A stretch of 64,000 bases of DNA from Alphaproteobacteria bacterium (GTDB taxonomy: Bacteria > Pseudomonadota > Alphaproteobacteria > Sphingomonadales > Sphingomonadaceae), in contig JAUIIG010000001.1 of the NCBI GenBank assembly GCA_030431875.1, positions 101,539-165,538 of the forward strand, written 5' to 3'. Numbering within the stretch: position 1 is the stretch's first letter; every line of letters begins with the position of its first letter. Position numbers and translations under genes: made by a program. Shown here piece by piece: positions 20,803-29,544 of the stretch. The notes beneath the pieces were generated by a model. The model was not told the DNA's origin, did no database searches, and saw only the letters and a program-made list of their open reading frames with translations.

Positions 20803-22065
20803 CTAGCTGGCGGCGACCATGTCGAGGCCGCTGGTGATGGCCGCGTCGACCTGTGCGATGTCGTCGTCGGTCAGGCAATATGGCGGCATAACGTAGACCG
20901 TATTGCCCAGCGGTCGGAGCATGACGTCCCGCGCGTAGAAGTGGCTACGCAGGCGCGGGCCGATCTCGGCGAGGTAGCCTTGGTCGGCCACGGCCACGTC
21001 GAAAGCGACCATGGTGCCGCAATGGCGCGCATTGGTAACGTCGTCCCGCTCGCCCAGCCGTGCAAGCATGGCACCCAGCCGGTCTGAAAGCGAGGCAATG
21101 CGGTCGAGCACCGGCTCCTCGCGCCAGATGGCGAGGTTGGCGTTGGCCGCTGCGCAGCAGACCGGGTTGGCGGTGAAGCTGGACGAGTGGAAGAACATCT
21201 TCGAGCGGTCGGTGGAATAGTGGGCCTGGTAGATCGCGTCGCTCGCCATGGTGACGGCGAGCGGCATGGAGCCGCCAGTAAGGCCCTTGGCGAGGCAGAG
21301 GATGTCTGGTGTCACATTTGCCTGTTCGCAGGCCAGCAGGGTGCCGGTGCGGCCCCAGCCGGTCATCACCTCGTCGGCGATAAAGAGTACGTCGTGGCGG
21401 GCGCAGATCGCCCGCATCTCGGCCAGCACCTCTGGCAGATAGGTCAGCATGCCGCCCGCGCCGAGCAGCAGCGGTTCGACGATGAAGGCGGCGACGTCAC
21501 CATTGGCGCAGGCCGCTTCGAGCGCGTCGAGGCTCGGCTGTGGGTCTTTGGCGGGGAAGGGCACCGTGCCCACGTCGAACAGCAGGGCTTCGTAAGCGCG
21601 GTTGAACACCCCGCGTTCGCCTATGCTCATCGCGCCGATGGTGTCGCCGTGATAGCTATGCTCCAACACCAGCACGCGGGCACGGTCCTCGCCGCGGTTG
21701 TGCCAGTACCCCAGCGCCATCTTCAGAGCGACTTCGACGGCAGTGGAGCCGCTATCCGAGAAGAACACGTGCGGCAGGCCTTCTGGCATGATTTCCACCA
21801 GCCCGCGCGCCAGCGTCTCGGCAGGCTCGTGCGTCCACCCGGCGAAGATCAGTTGGTCGAGTTTTTCGGTCTGCTCACGAACGGCCTGCATGATGCGCGG
21901 GTGGTTGTGTCCGTGGGTGGTGACCCACCAGCTGGAAATGGCGTCGATCACCCGCCGCCCGTCATCGGTGTAGAGCGCTGCGCCCTCGGCACGGGTCACC
22001 AGCGGAATGGCCTCACCGAGGCCGTGCTGGTGGAACGGATGCCAGACGGGGGACCGGTCAGCCAT
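20803..22065 (-). CDS. bioA: Adenosylmethionine-8-amino-7-oxononanoate aminotransferase
   Basis: A 420-residue class III PLP aminotransferase catalysing KAPA to DAPA in biotin synthesis with SAM as amino donor. It begins VWHPFHQHG as BioA enzymes do, has the SWWVTTHGHNHP region, ADEVMTGWGRTG and the PLP lysine in LCLAKGLTGG. The start at 22065 is chosen because the longer track ORF reads antisense into bioD sequence; it overlaps the bioD end by 8 bp. It is the last gene of the bioB-F-D-A operon. Confidence 0.95.
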   Translation of the reverse strand: MADRSPVWHPFHQHGLGEAIPLVTRAEGAALYTDDGRRVIDAISSWWVTTHGHNHPRIMQAVREQTEKLDQLIFAGWTHEPAETLARGLVEIMPEGLPHVFFSDSGSTAVEVALKMALGYWHNRGEDRARVLVLEHSYHGDTIGAMSIGERGVFNRAYEALLFDVGTVPFPAKDPQPSLDALEAACANGDVAAFIVEPLLLGAGGMLTYLPEVLAEMRAICARHDVLFIADEVMTGWGRTGTLLACEQANVTPDILCLAKGLTGGSMPLAVTMASDAIYQAHYSTDRSKMFFHSSSFTANPVCCAAANANLAIWREEPVLDRIASLSDRLGAMLARLGERDDVTNARHCGTMVAFDVAVADQGYLAEIGPRLRSHFYARDVMLRPLGNTVYVMPPYCLTDDDIAQVDAAITSGLDMVAAS

Positions 22066-22678
22066 CGAGCAGGTCGAGCTTGATGTTCTGGGCGAAAGCC
22101 TCTGCCAGCGTCTGCGCGTCGAGCGGATCGAGGAAGGGCAGGCGGCCGATGATCGGGCCGCCACCGAAATCGGCAATCGCCTTTTCTGCCACCGGCTCCT
22201 CGTCGCCGATCAGGACGATCCCGGCCAGTTCCAGGTCGTAGGTGGTCATGGCGTTGAGCGTCAGCAACGTGTGGTTGATCGTGCCGAGCGTGGTGCGCGC
22301 GCAGACGATGACCGGCAAGTCCCAGCGCTGGAACACGTCGGCGCCCAGCAAGTCCTGCCGCCATGGCACCATCAGGCCACCAGCCCCTTCGACCACCAGC
22401 GGGCGATCGGAAGCGGGCAGGTGGAGGTAGCTATCCTGCACCTCGGTGCCGTCGACCAGCGCGGCATGGTGCGGGGAACAGGGCGTCCTGAACCGGAAAG
22501 CCTCGGGTAGCACCTCGGCATCGGGCGCGAGGCGGGCAACCTTCTGGCTGTCGGTCTCGTCCTCCAGCCCGGCCTGCACCGGCTTCCAGTAGGCGGCGCG
22601 CAGGGCCTGGGCGAGGCCTGCGGCGAACACGGTCTTTCCAACGTCGGTATCGGTGCCGGTGACGATAAAGCCCTTCAT
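22058..22678 (-). CDS. bioD: Dethiobiotin synthetase
   Basis: This 206-residue ATP-dependent carboxylase closes the ureido ring of dethiobiotin from DAPA and CO2. The P-loop is GTDTDVGKTVFAAG at the N-terminus, and VVEGAGGLMVPW matches the BioD active-site loop. The start at ATG 22678 overlaps the bioF stop as ATGA, which supports it over 22690. It sits between bioF and bioA, both translationally coupled to it. Confidence 0.95.
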   Translation of the reverse strand: MKGFIVTGTDTDVGKTVFAAGLAQALRAAYWKPVQAGLEDETDSQKVARLAPDAEVLPEAFRFRTPCSPHHAALVDGTEVQDSYLHLPASDRPLVVEGAGGLMVPWRQDLLGADVFQRWDLPVIVCARTTLGTINHTLLTLNAMTTYDLELAGIVLIGDEEPVAEKAIADFGGGPIIGRLPFLDPLDAQTLAEAFAQNIKLDLLDG

Positions 22679-23835
22679 GACGCTTTCCACTTCGCGATGG
22701 CTCCTAGGACCTGCGCCACATCGTCGCTCGACAGGGTGGAGCGAAGCGCAAGGCGGATGCGGCTGGTGCCCTTGGGCACGGTCGGTGGGCGGATGGGCAG
22801 GGCGGCAATGCCTGCGGCCAGCAGGTGCTCGCCCAAGGCCAGCGCCTCTGCCTCAGGGCCGACCACGACCGGCACGACCTGCGTGCTGGAACCCATGGTG
22901 TCGTAGCCCATTTCTTGCAGTCCATCGCGCAACTGCTGCCCCAGCGCGGCGAGGTGCGCACGGTCGGCGGGCATCTGCGGCACCAGTTCCAGCGCGGCGT
23001 CCATTGCGCCGAGCACGGCGGGTGGCGGGGCCGTCGAGAAGATCAGCCCCGCGCACATGTTGACGAGGTAATCGCGCAGCAGCCGCGAGCAGGCGACATA
23101 GGCACCAAAGCCGCCCAGCGCCTTGCTGAAAGTTCCCATGACAATGTCCGCGCCCGGATGGTCTGCCGTCAGCCCGGCACCGCGCGCGCCAAGCACGCCG
23201 GTGGCATGGGCCTCGTCGACATAGAGCAGCGCGTCGTGCCGTGCCGCGATATCATTGAGGCGGGCAATGTCGGCGCGGTCGCCGTCCATCGAGAACACGC
23301 TTTCGGTGACGATAAGCTTTAGCGATGCATCGGCCTGTTCCGCCAGCAGGCGATCGAGGTGGTCGTAGTCGTTGTGCGCGAAGAAATGCGTCGTCGCCCG
23401 CGCGCCGCGACAGCCGGCGTGGATCGAGTTGTGCACCAGTGCGTCGGCAAAAACCGCGCAGTCGGGCGCAGCCTTGGCGAGGGCGGGAATGATCGCCGCA
23501 TTGGCTTGCCAGCCGCTGGCGAAAAGCAGCGCGGCCTCGCTGCCCTTGAACCTGGCGATCTTTGCTTCAACCGCTTCGTGTTCGGGCGATGTGCCGGTGA
23601 TGAGGCGCGAGGCCCCGGCACCTGCGCCGTATTTCCGCACGAAGTCTGCCGAGCGTTCGACCAGTAGCGGATGCTGCGCCAGTCCGAGGTAATCGTTACT
23701 GGAAAAGTCGAGCAGTTCGCGCCCACCGCGTTCGAGCCGTCCAGCGCCCGACATGCGCGCCGGGCGCAAGACCCGCGTTCGTTGCTTCGCCGCGATGGTG
23801 TCGAGCGATTGCCGGAAGGGATCGAGCTTGGACAC
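22675..23835 (-). CDS. bioF: 8-amino-7-oxononanoate synthase
   Basis: A 386-residue alpha-oxoamine synthase (PLP) condensing pimeloyl thioester with alanine. It shows FSSNDYLGLAQHP near the N-terminus, the YVDEAHATGVLG motif with the PLP-contacting Asp and His, and the Schiff-base lysine in GTFSKALGGFG. It starts with GTG 23835, 9 bp after the bioB stop; no strong ribosome binding site is visible, so it may depend on re-initiation after bioB. Confidence 0.95.
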   Translation of the reverse strand: MSKLDPFRQSLDTIAAKQRTRVLRPARMSGAGRLERGGRELLDFSSNDYLGLAQHPLLVERSADFVRKYGAGAGASRLITGTSPEHEAVEAKIARFKGSEAALLFASGWQANAAIIPALAKAAPDCAVFADALVHNSIHAGCRGARATTHFFAHNDYDHLDRLLAEQADASLKLIVTESVFSMDGDRADIARLNDIAARHDALLYVDEAHATGVLGARGAGLTADHPGADIVMGTFSKALGGFGAYVACSRLLRDYLVNMCAGLIFSTAPPPAVLGAMDAALELVPQMPADRAHLAALGQQLRDGLQEMGYDTMGSSTQVVPVVVGPEAEALALGEHLLAAGIAALPIRPPTVPKGTSRIRLALRSTLSSDDVAQVLGAIAKWKAS

Positions 23836-23844
23836 GCGCAGTGC

Positions 23845-24906
23845 TCAGGTAAGTTCGGCCTGTGTCTCTTTGGGCACCTCTTTGGTTGCACAGCCGCCCG
23901 AGCAGCCGCCGACAGCGCGCATCGGTTCCTGACCTTCCATGGCCTTCAGGCCGAGACGCGCGAACAGGGCCGCGTCGCTGTCATCGCCCGCATTGGGTGC
24001 GGTCAGCAGCTTGTCGCCGGTGAAGATCGAGTTCGCCCCGGCCATGAAGCAGAGGGCCTGTGTCGCGTCGGACATGGATTCGCGCCCTGCCGATAGGCGC
24101 ACCATCGACATGGGCATGGCAATGCGCGCGACGGCAACGGTGCGGACAAATTCGATATCGTCGATCTTGGCCATGGGCGTATCTGCCAGCATGTCGCCCA
24201 GCGGCGTGCCTTTCACGGGCACGAGGGCGTTGACGGGGACGCTTTCCGGGTGGCGCTCCAGCGTCGCCAGCGTGTGAACGAATCCGACGCGGTCCGCGCG
24301 CGTTTCGCCCATGCCGACAATGCCGCCGCTGCACACGTTGATGCCCGCATTGCGGACGTTATCCAGCGTGGTCAGGCGGTCTTCGTAGTTCCGCGTGGTG
24401 ATCACCCGGTCGTAGTATTCCGGCCCGGTGTCGACGTTGTGGTTGTAATAGTCGAGCCCCGCTTCCTTGAGCTGTTCGGCCTGTTCGGGCGTCAGCATGC
24501 CCAGCGTCATGCAGGTTTCCATGCCCATGGCCCGCACGCCCTTCACGATCTCGACGATCTTGGGCATGTCGCGGTCCTTTGGGTTGCGCCAGGCGGCGCC
24601 CATGCAGAACCGCTGAGACCCTGCATCCTTCGCCTGCGCCGCCGATTGCAACACCTGCCGCACGTCCATCAGCTTGGTCGCCTCGACTCCGCTCTCGGCA
24701 GAGGCACTCTGCGAGCAGTAGCCGCAATCCTCCGGGCAGCCGCCGGTCTTGATCGAGAGCAGGGTGCAAAGCTGCACCTCGTCGGCACGGTGGTGTTCGC
24801 GGTGAACGGAGGCAGCGCGGAACAGCAATTCGGTGAAGGGCAGGTCGAACAGCGCGGCAATCTCCTCGCGCGTCCAGTCGGTGCGGATCGTGTTTTGCTC
24901 TGTCAT
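23845..24906 (-). CDS. bioB: Biotin synthase (radical SAM)
   Basis: The 353-residue enzyme inserts sulfur into dethiobiotin. The radical-SAM cysteine motif is CPEDCGYC, followed by SQSA, and YYNHNVDT and [10 protein letters not shown] are family-typical. ATG 24906 ([16 protein letters not shown]) is chosen; the track start at 24954 adds a non-conserved extension. It is the first gene of the bioBFDA operon, transcribed away from cydA across a 346-bp intergenic region. The C-terminal tail has three extra cysteines ([11 protein letters not shown]), common in alphaproteobacterial BioB. Confidence 0.96.
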   Translation of the reverse strand: MTEQNTIRTDWTREEIAALFDLPFTELLFRAASVHREHHRADEVQLCTLLSIKTGGCPEDCGYCSQSASAESGVEATKLMDVRQVLQSAAQAKDAGSQRFCMGAAWRNPKDRDMPKIVEIVKGVRAMGMETCMTLGMLTPEQAEQLKEAGLDYYNHNVDTGPEYYDRVITTRNYEDRLTTLDNVRNAGINVCSGGIVGMGETRADRVGFVHTLATLERHPESVPVNALVPVKGTPLGDMLADTPMAKIDDIEFVRTVAVARIAMPMSMVRLSAGRESMSDATQALCFMAGANSIFTGDKLLTAPNAGDDSDAALFARLGLKAMEGQEPMRAVGGCSGGCATKEVPKETQAELT

Positions 24907-25041
24907 TGCCCTGCCTTTAGCCGCGCTCCGCAATCCTGCCCAGACCATTGGCAAGCCTTGGCGCGAGATTCCATCAGAATGCGCGCACGATTCCGCGTGG
25001 CCGGAGCGAGATTGCCTCTATACAATTACGACATAGCTTTA

Positions 25042-25069
25042 AGCGAGTGGCAAAACTTCAGCACTCGCT
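25042..25069. promoter_or_regulatory. Inverted repeat AGCGAGTG / CACTCGCT in the bioB-cydA intergenic
   Basis: Perfect 8-bp arms (25042-25049 and 25062-25069) with a 12-bp spacer lie in the AT-rich core of the divergent promoter region. They could be an operator or an mRNA hairpin; nothing in the sequence assigns a regulator. Confidence 0.4.
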
Positions 25070-25105
25070 ACCAGATAAGCCCTAAATCACTTGCAATTTG
25101 AATAT

Positions 25106-25124
25106 TTCGATTTATGTAATCGAA
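25106..25124. promoter_or_regulatory. 19-bp palindrome TTCGATT-TATGT-AATCGAA upstream of cydA
   Basis: Perfect 7-bp arms flank a 5-bp centre, about 130 bp upstream of the cydA start. The form is that of a dimeric regulator site. It is not an FNR/FixK box (TTGAT-N4-ATCAA). Control of cydAB or bioB is inferred from position only. Confidence 0.5.
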
Positions 25125-25252
25125 TAATTGAAATGGCGTTGGTGTCCAATGGCACCTACCTCCGCCGAACTTCCGGCGCGTCTGCGAAACTCCTTCCCTC
25201 CCCCCTCGCAGGCGCGCCGGATTTCCTCTAAGGGCCCCTCCGGAGGTAATGC

Positions 25253-26698
25253 ATGTTCGATGGCCTCGACGCCTTGTTGCTCGCCCGCATCCAGTTTGCT
25301 TTCACGGTAAGCTTCCATTTCTTCTTCCCGGCATTCTCCATCGGCCTCGCGAGCTACCTCGCGGTGCTGGAAGGGTTGTGGCTGAAGACGGGAAAATCGG
25401 TCTACCTCGACCTGTTCAAGTACTGGGTGAAGATCTTCGCCATCGTGTTTGCCATGGGCGTCGTCTCGGGCATCGTCATGTCCTACCAGTTCGGCACCAA
25501 CTGGTCGGTCTTCTCCGACCTTGCCGGGCCGGTGATCGGGCCGCTGATGGCTTACGAGGTGCTGACCGCCTTCTTCCTCGAAGCCGGTTTCCTCGGTGTC
25601 ATGCTGTTCGGCATGAACAAGGTGGGCAGGAAGCTGCACTTCTTCGCCACGCTGATGGTTGCGGCGGGCACCTTCGTTTCCGCCTTCTGGATCCTCAGCG
25701 TTAACAGCTGGATGCAAACGCCGGTCGGCTACGAAATGGCGGCCAACGGCCAGTTCCTGCCCGGTGACAGCTGGATCGCGATCATCTTCAATCCCAGTTT
25801 TCCGTACCGGCTGGTGCACACCGTGCTGGCGGCCTACCTCACTACGGCCTTCGTCGTTGGCGGGGTGGGAGCAAGGCACCTGCTGAAGGACCGCGCCAAC
25901 AGCCACGCCCGCAAGATGTTCTCCATGGCCATGTGGATGGCGACCCTGGTCGCGCCAATCCAGATCATGGCGGGCGACATGCACGGCCTCAACACCATGG
26001 AGCACCAGCCCGCCAAGGTCATGGCCATGGAGGGGCATTATGAAAGCCACCCGGACGGCGCGCCGTTCTACGTCTTCGGGATTCCCAACGACGAGGAGCA
26101 GCGCCTCGACTACGCGGTGGGCATCCCGCACCTTTCGAGCCTGATCCTGAAGCACGAATGGGATGCCCCGCTTGCCGGGCTCGATACCATTCCCGATGAC
26201 GAGCAGCCGCCGGTGTTCATGGTGTTCTGGGCCTTCCGCATCATGGTGGCCATTGGCGTTGCCATGCTGGGCATCGGGCTGTGGAGCCTCTTCGCGCGCT
26301 GGCGCGGGCGGCTCTACGAGTGGAACTTGCTGCACCGCGCCGCGCTGGTGATGGCGCCCTCCGGGTTCCTCGCCGTCTTGTGCGGCTGGATCACCACCGA
26401 GGTCGGCCGCCAGCCTTACGTGATCTACGGGCTGCTGCGCACGGCAGATGCCGCGAGTCCGCTTGATGCGCCGGCAGTCGGAGCCTCGCTGCTGGCCTTT
26501 ATCGTGGTCTACTTCACCGTCTTCAGCGTGGGCATCTGGTACATCATGCGGCTGATGAGCGCGGCTCCCAAGGTCGGCGAAATGGGCGCAAAGCGCGGTG
26601 ACACGGGCCCCATCCGCACGGCGGGTATCACGCCGGGACCGACGCAGAATCCGGGAGATGCAGATGTCCTGCCCGCTGCCAAAGAGGAGGCCGAATAA
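25253..26698 (+). CDS. cydA: Cytochrome bd-type ubiquinol oxidase subunit I (CioA type)
   Basis: The 481-residue membrane protein binds the haems of a bd quinol oxidase that reduces oxygen to water. The haem-ligand histidine region is FTVSFHFFFPAFSIGLAS, the second His lies near VHTVLAAYLTT, and the signature GWxxTEVGRQP is present. The final aromatic of that signature is Tyr (GRQPY) where Trp is usual. The short quinol loop suggests the cyanide-insensitive (CioA) subfamily. GGAGGT lies 5 bp upstream of the ATG. It overlaps cydB by one base (TAATG). Confidence 0.95.
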   Translation: MFDGLDALLLARIQFAFTVSFHFFFPAFSIGLASYLAVLEGLWLKTGKSVYLDLFKYWVKIFAIVFAMGVVSGIVMSYQFGTNWSVFSDLAGPVIGPLMAYEVLTAFFLEAGFLGVMLFGMNKVGRKLHFFATLMVAAGTFVSAFWILSVNSWMQTPVGYEMAANGQFLPGDSWIAIIFNPSFPYRLVHTVLAAYLTTAFVVGGVGARHLLKDRANSHARKMFSMAMWMATLVAPIQIMAGDMHGLNTMEHQPAKVMAMEGHYESHPDGAPFYVFGIPNDEEQRLDYAVGIPHLSSLILKHEWDAPLAGLDTIPDDEQPPVFMVFWAFRIMVAIGVAMLGIGLWSLFARWRGRLYEWNLLHRAALVMAPSGFLAVLCGWITTEVGRQPYVIYGLLRTADAASPLDAPAVGASLLAFIVVYFTVFSVGIWYIMRLMSAAPKVGEMGAKRGDTGPIRTAGITPGPTQNPGDADVLPAAKEEAE

Positions 26699-27693
26699 TG
26701 GACCTCACCGTCATCTGGGCTTTCATCATTGCCTTCGCTGTCTTTGCCTACGTGGTCATGGACGGGTTCGACCTCGGCATCGGTATCCTCTTCCCTGCCT
26801 TCCAGCCGGGGCAGGGCCGTAACCGGGCGATGAATTCCATCGCGCCGGTATGGGACGGCAACGAGACCTGGCTGGTGCTGGGTGGCGGCGGCCTCTTCGC
26901 CGCATTCCCGCTGGCCTATGCTATCATCCTGCCCGCCACCTATCCGCTGATCATCGCCATGCTGCTGGGCCTGGTCTTCCGCGGCGTGGCCTTCGAATAC
27001 CGCTGGCGCGACCCCGGCCACGCCAAGTTCTGGGACGCGGCCTTCACCGGCGGTTCGCTCGTCGCTGCACTGTCACAGGGCATGGTGCTGGGCGCGCTGC
27101 TGCAGGGCATCGAGGTAGAGGGGCGCGCCTATGCCGGCTCGTGGTGGGACTGGCTGACGCCCTATACCCTGCTGACCGGCGTCGGTACCGTGGCAGGCTA
27201 TGCCTTGCTGGGGGCGACCTGGCTGGTGTGGAAGCTGGACGGCGAAGCGCAGGCAAAGGCCCGCAAGCTCGCCTTCCGTGCAGCCCTGGCCACCATGGCG
27301 CTGATGGGGGCCGTGAGCCTCTACAACCTGGGACTGAACGATGACTACGCCGCCAAGTGGCTGACAGCGCCGGAGATCTACTACGCCGCGCCGGTGCCGG
27401 TGCTGACGGGCGTGGTCGCCCTCTGGCTGCTGCGCGCCATCGGCAAGGAAAACCACTCCAAGCCCTTCTGGCTGGCACTCGCCCTGTTCGGCATGGGCAT
27501 GGCGGGCCTCGGCGTCACCATCTGGCCCAATGTCGTGCCGCACGATGTTACCATCTGGGATGCCGCCGCTCCGCACCGCAGCCAGGTCTTCATGCTGGTG
27601 GGCGTGGCGCTCACCATGCCGCTGATCATTGGCTACACGGCCTGGGCCTATTGGGTCTTCCGCGGGAAAGTGGGCGATGAGGGGTATCACTAA
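26698..27693 (+). CDS. cydB: Cytochrome bd-type ubiquinol oxidase subunit II
   Basis: This 331-residue, roughly eight-helix protein starts MDLTVIWAFIIAFAVFAYVVMDGFDLGIGIL, the conserved CydB opening, and has WDGNETWLVLGGGGLFAAFP and FRGVAFEYRWR. It forms the heterodimer with CydA. Both its start and its stop share one base with the neighbouring genes (TAATG junctions), making cydA-cydB-DUF2474 a coupled trio. Confidence 0.96.
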   Translation: MDLTVIWAFIIAFAVFAYVVMDGFDLGIGILFPAFQPGQGRNRAMNSIAPVWDGNETWLVLGGGGLFAAFPLAYAIILPATYPLIIAMLLGLVFRGVAFEYRWRDPGHAKFWDAAFTGGSLVAALSQGMVLGALLQGIEVEGRAYAGSWWDWLTPYTLLTGVGTVAGYALLGATWLVWKLDGEAQAKARKLAFRAALATMALMGAVSLYNLGLNDDYAAKWLTAPEIYYAAPVPVLTGVVALWLLRAIGKENHSKPFWLALALFGMGMAGLGVTIWPNVVPHDVTIWDAAAPHRSQVFMLVGVALTMPLIIGYTAWAYWVFRGKVGDEGYH

Positions 27694-27842
27694 TGCGCTC
27701 AAGCAACGAAGTGGTAGCGCAACAAGAGGCAGGCGAGCGCCCGCTTTTGCAACGCCTCGGCTGGATGGCGGCGATATGGCTGGCCAGCGTCGCCACGCTG
27801 GGCGCGGTCGCCATGGTCATCCGATGGTGGCTGGCACCCTGA
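27693..27842 (+). CDS. DUF2474-type small membrane subunit of the bd oxidase (CydX-like)
   Basis: A 49-residue ORF, too short for the supplied track, begins with ATG overlapping the cydB stop (TAATG). It reads MRSSNEVVAQQEAG then RLGWMAAIWLASVATLGAVA and ends IRWWLAP: one transmembrane helix with the WxxxIWLASV pattern of DUF2474 proteins, which accompany CioAB-type oxidases. By analogy with CydX it probably stabilises the oxidase. Coupling to cydB and the conserved pattern make it very likely to be real. Confidence 0.87.
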   Translation: MRSSNEVVAQQEAGERPLLQRLGWMAAIWLASVATLGAVAMVIRWWLAP

Positions 27843-27909
27843 TTTCAAGTCTTTCAAAGGCGCGTCCGACCATTTAGGCCCTCTGGCATTATCCCGAGAG
27901 GAGTCCTGT

Positions 27910-28830
27910 GTGACCGACACACCCGAAGGCAGCGACAACGAGCTGCGCGACCACAAGTTCTACCACGCCGACATGGAAGCCGGCTTCGCTGACTCGATCG
28001 ACGAGCAGACCCCGCAAACCCGCCATCCCGCCTATCGCCTCGCGTTCCGCGACCAGGATTTCCTGCTGCGCGAAGAACTGCGCCCGGTGCGTTTCCAGCT
28101 CGAGCTGCTCAAGCCGGAAATGCTGCTGGAAGAGGCCCGCGTCGGCTCGACGCTGGTGATGTACGGCTCTGCCCGCATTCCCGATCCCGACAAGGCGGAG
28201 GAGATGATGAAGGGCGTGGGCGGCCTCGACGACGAGCGTCGCACGGTGGTCGAAAACCTCGCCAAGAAGTCGAAGTACTATGCCGAGGCCTACCGCCTGT
28301 CGCGCATCGCCAGCGAGAAGGCGATTGTCGAGGAAGGCATGCGGCAGTTCGTCGTATGCTCAGGTGGCGGCCCCTCGATCATGGAAGCTGCCAACCGCGG
28401 CGCCAGCGATGCGGGGGCGGAGTCCATCGGCCTCAACATCATCTTGCCGCACGAGCAGGCGCCCAACCAGTACGTTACGCCCTACCTGTCGCTGAACTTC
28501 CACTATTTCGCCTTGCGCAAGATGCACTTCCTGCTCCGCGCGCGGGCCGTGGCGGTCTTCCCCGGCGGATTTGGCACCTTCGACGAGATGTTCGAGCTGT
28601 TGACGCTGATCCAGACCGGCAAGATGAAGCCGATCCCGATCCTGCTCTACGGCAAGGACTTCTGGAACCGCGTGGTCAATTTCGAAGCGATTGCCGAGGA
28701 AGGCACGATCTCGAAGAAAGACCTCGACCTCATCACCTGGTGCGAAACCGCCGAGGAAGGCTGGGCGGCGATTTCCGAGTTCTACGGCCTGGATGACGGC
28801 GGCAACGGGGAGATGGCCTCTGGGGACTAG
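27910..28830 (+). CDS. LOG-family (TIGR00730-like) Rossmann protein
   Basis: The 306-residue protein carries the LOG nucleotide-hydrolase signature PGGFGTFDEMFELLTLIQTGK and SGGGPSIMEAANRGA. LOG proteins release cytokinin-type bases from nucleoside monophosphates or act on related nucleotides; many are still labelled lysine decarboxylase. It carries an N-terminal extension of about 100 residues beyond the typical core of roughly 190. The start is GTG 27910 with AGAGGAG about 7 bp upstream. It stands alone, 67 bp after the DUF2474 gene. The substrate in this organism is unknown. Confidence 0.88.
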   Translation: MTDTPEGSDNELRDHKFYHADMEAGFADSIDEQTPQTRHPAYRLAFRDQDFLLREELRPVRFQLELLKPEMLLEEARVGSTLVMYGSARIPDPDKAEEMMKGVGGLDDERRTVVENLAKKSKYYAEAYRLSRIASEKAIVEEGMRQFVVCSGGGPSIMEAANRGASDAGAESIGLNIILPHEQAPNQYVTPYLSLNFHYFALRKMHFLLRARAVAVFPGGFGTFDEMFELLTLIQTGKMKPIPILLYGKDFWNRVVNFEAIAEEGTISKKDLDLITWCETAEEGWAAISEFYGLDDGGNGEMASGD

Positions 28831-28874
28831 GTGGGGCGCCGTCTGCTAACGACCCGATTGCTGACACGGTGTTG

Positions 28875-28956
28875 GCCCACCCCCAGCCCCTCCCGCATGC
28901 GGGAGGGGAGCGAGACTTGCCGAGCCGCAGGCGAGGTTAGTTGCAGCGGGGTGGGC
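28875..28956. repeat. Nested palindromic element downstream of the LOG gene
   Basis: An outer 9-bp pair GCCCACCCC (28875-28883) and GGGGTGGGC (28948-28956) encloses a perfect 22-bp palindrome at 28887-28908 (left half CCCCTCCCGCA). The compact nested structure resembles REP/MITE-like intergenic repeats common in sphingomonads. It may also serve as a terminator for the LOG gene, although no T-run follows. Confidence 0.6.
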
Positions 28957-29028
28957 GTCCGGAGATGTAATCTCTCCAACCCATCCCAGCCATTTCCTAC
29001 ACCAACGAGCCAGGCCTAGCCGGGGTAA

Positions 29029-29493
29029 ATGCCCCGCGCTCCTGCCCATCGCGTCCGGCGCAAGCCGCCGTTCTTCCACCCCGTCCCGCTGCGCGCGCGG
29101 CGTGACGGGTGGACCGTTGCGCGGCAGTGTGAATTCCTTGCGCGGCTCTATCTCACCGGCTCGGTAACCGCCGCCGCGCGGAGCGTGGGCAAGTCGCGGG
29201 CCAGCGCCTATCGCTTGCGCGTAAGCGAGGGAGCGCAAGGGTTTGTCCGGGCATGGGATAGCGTGTTCGTGCCGCCCGGAGCGGGTCGCCTCCCGCCGCC
29301 GGGAATCGATTGGCGGAAGGTGACAAGTCCAACACTGCAATGGTGGGTCGAAGCGGGGCTGGTGCGCCCGCTGATCTGGCAAGGACGGATGACGGCGATC
29401 CGGCAAAAACGGGACAATTCCGCGCTTTTCCACCTGCTCCGGCGGCTCGATGCCGGTGTCGCTGCTGCAGGCCGGGAGGGGGACCAAGGGTGA
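29029..29493 (+). CDS. Small sphingomonad-type helix-turn-helix protein
   Basis: The 154-residue basic protein has DGWTVARQCEFLARLYLTGSVTAAARSVGKSRASAYRLR, an HTH of the type found in small sphingomonad proteins, followed by a Trp-rich C-terminal part (SPTLQWWVEAGLVRPLIW). It probably binds DNA; its targets are unknown. No strong ribosome binding site is seen at ATG 29029. It lies between two palindromic repeat clusters (28875-28956 and 29545-29674), an unusual setting that may indicate a mobile or lineage-specific insert. Confidence 0.72.
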   Translation: MPRAPAHRVRRKPPFFHPVPLRARRDGWTVARQCEFLARLYLTGSVTAAARSVGKSRASAYRLRVSEGAQGFVRAWDSVFVPPGAGRLPPPGIDWRKVTSPTLQWWVEAGLVRPLIWQGRMTAIRQKRDNSALFHLLRRLDAGVAAAGREGDQG

Positions 29494-29544
29494 CGGCAGT
29501 GTTTTGCAAAAGGCCCCGGTCGGTGTTCCACATAGGCAGCAAAT

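Larger units (their letters stand above)
24907..25252. other. 346-bp divergent intergenic region between bioB and cydA
   Basis: No gene is visible. From about 25010 to 25135 the sequence is clearly more AT-rich than the flanks, consistent with promoters for bioB (minus) and cydA (plus). It contains two perfect inverted repeats (25042-25069 and 25106-25124) listed separately. I did not find a TTATNNATAA-type BioR box. Confidence 0.7.

Noticed and set aside
24907-25252. BioR or BirA operator upstream of bioB
   Set aside because: No TTATNNATAA-type box was found; the palindromes present do not match it.
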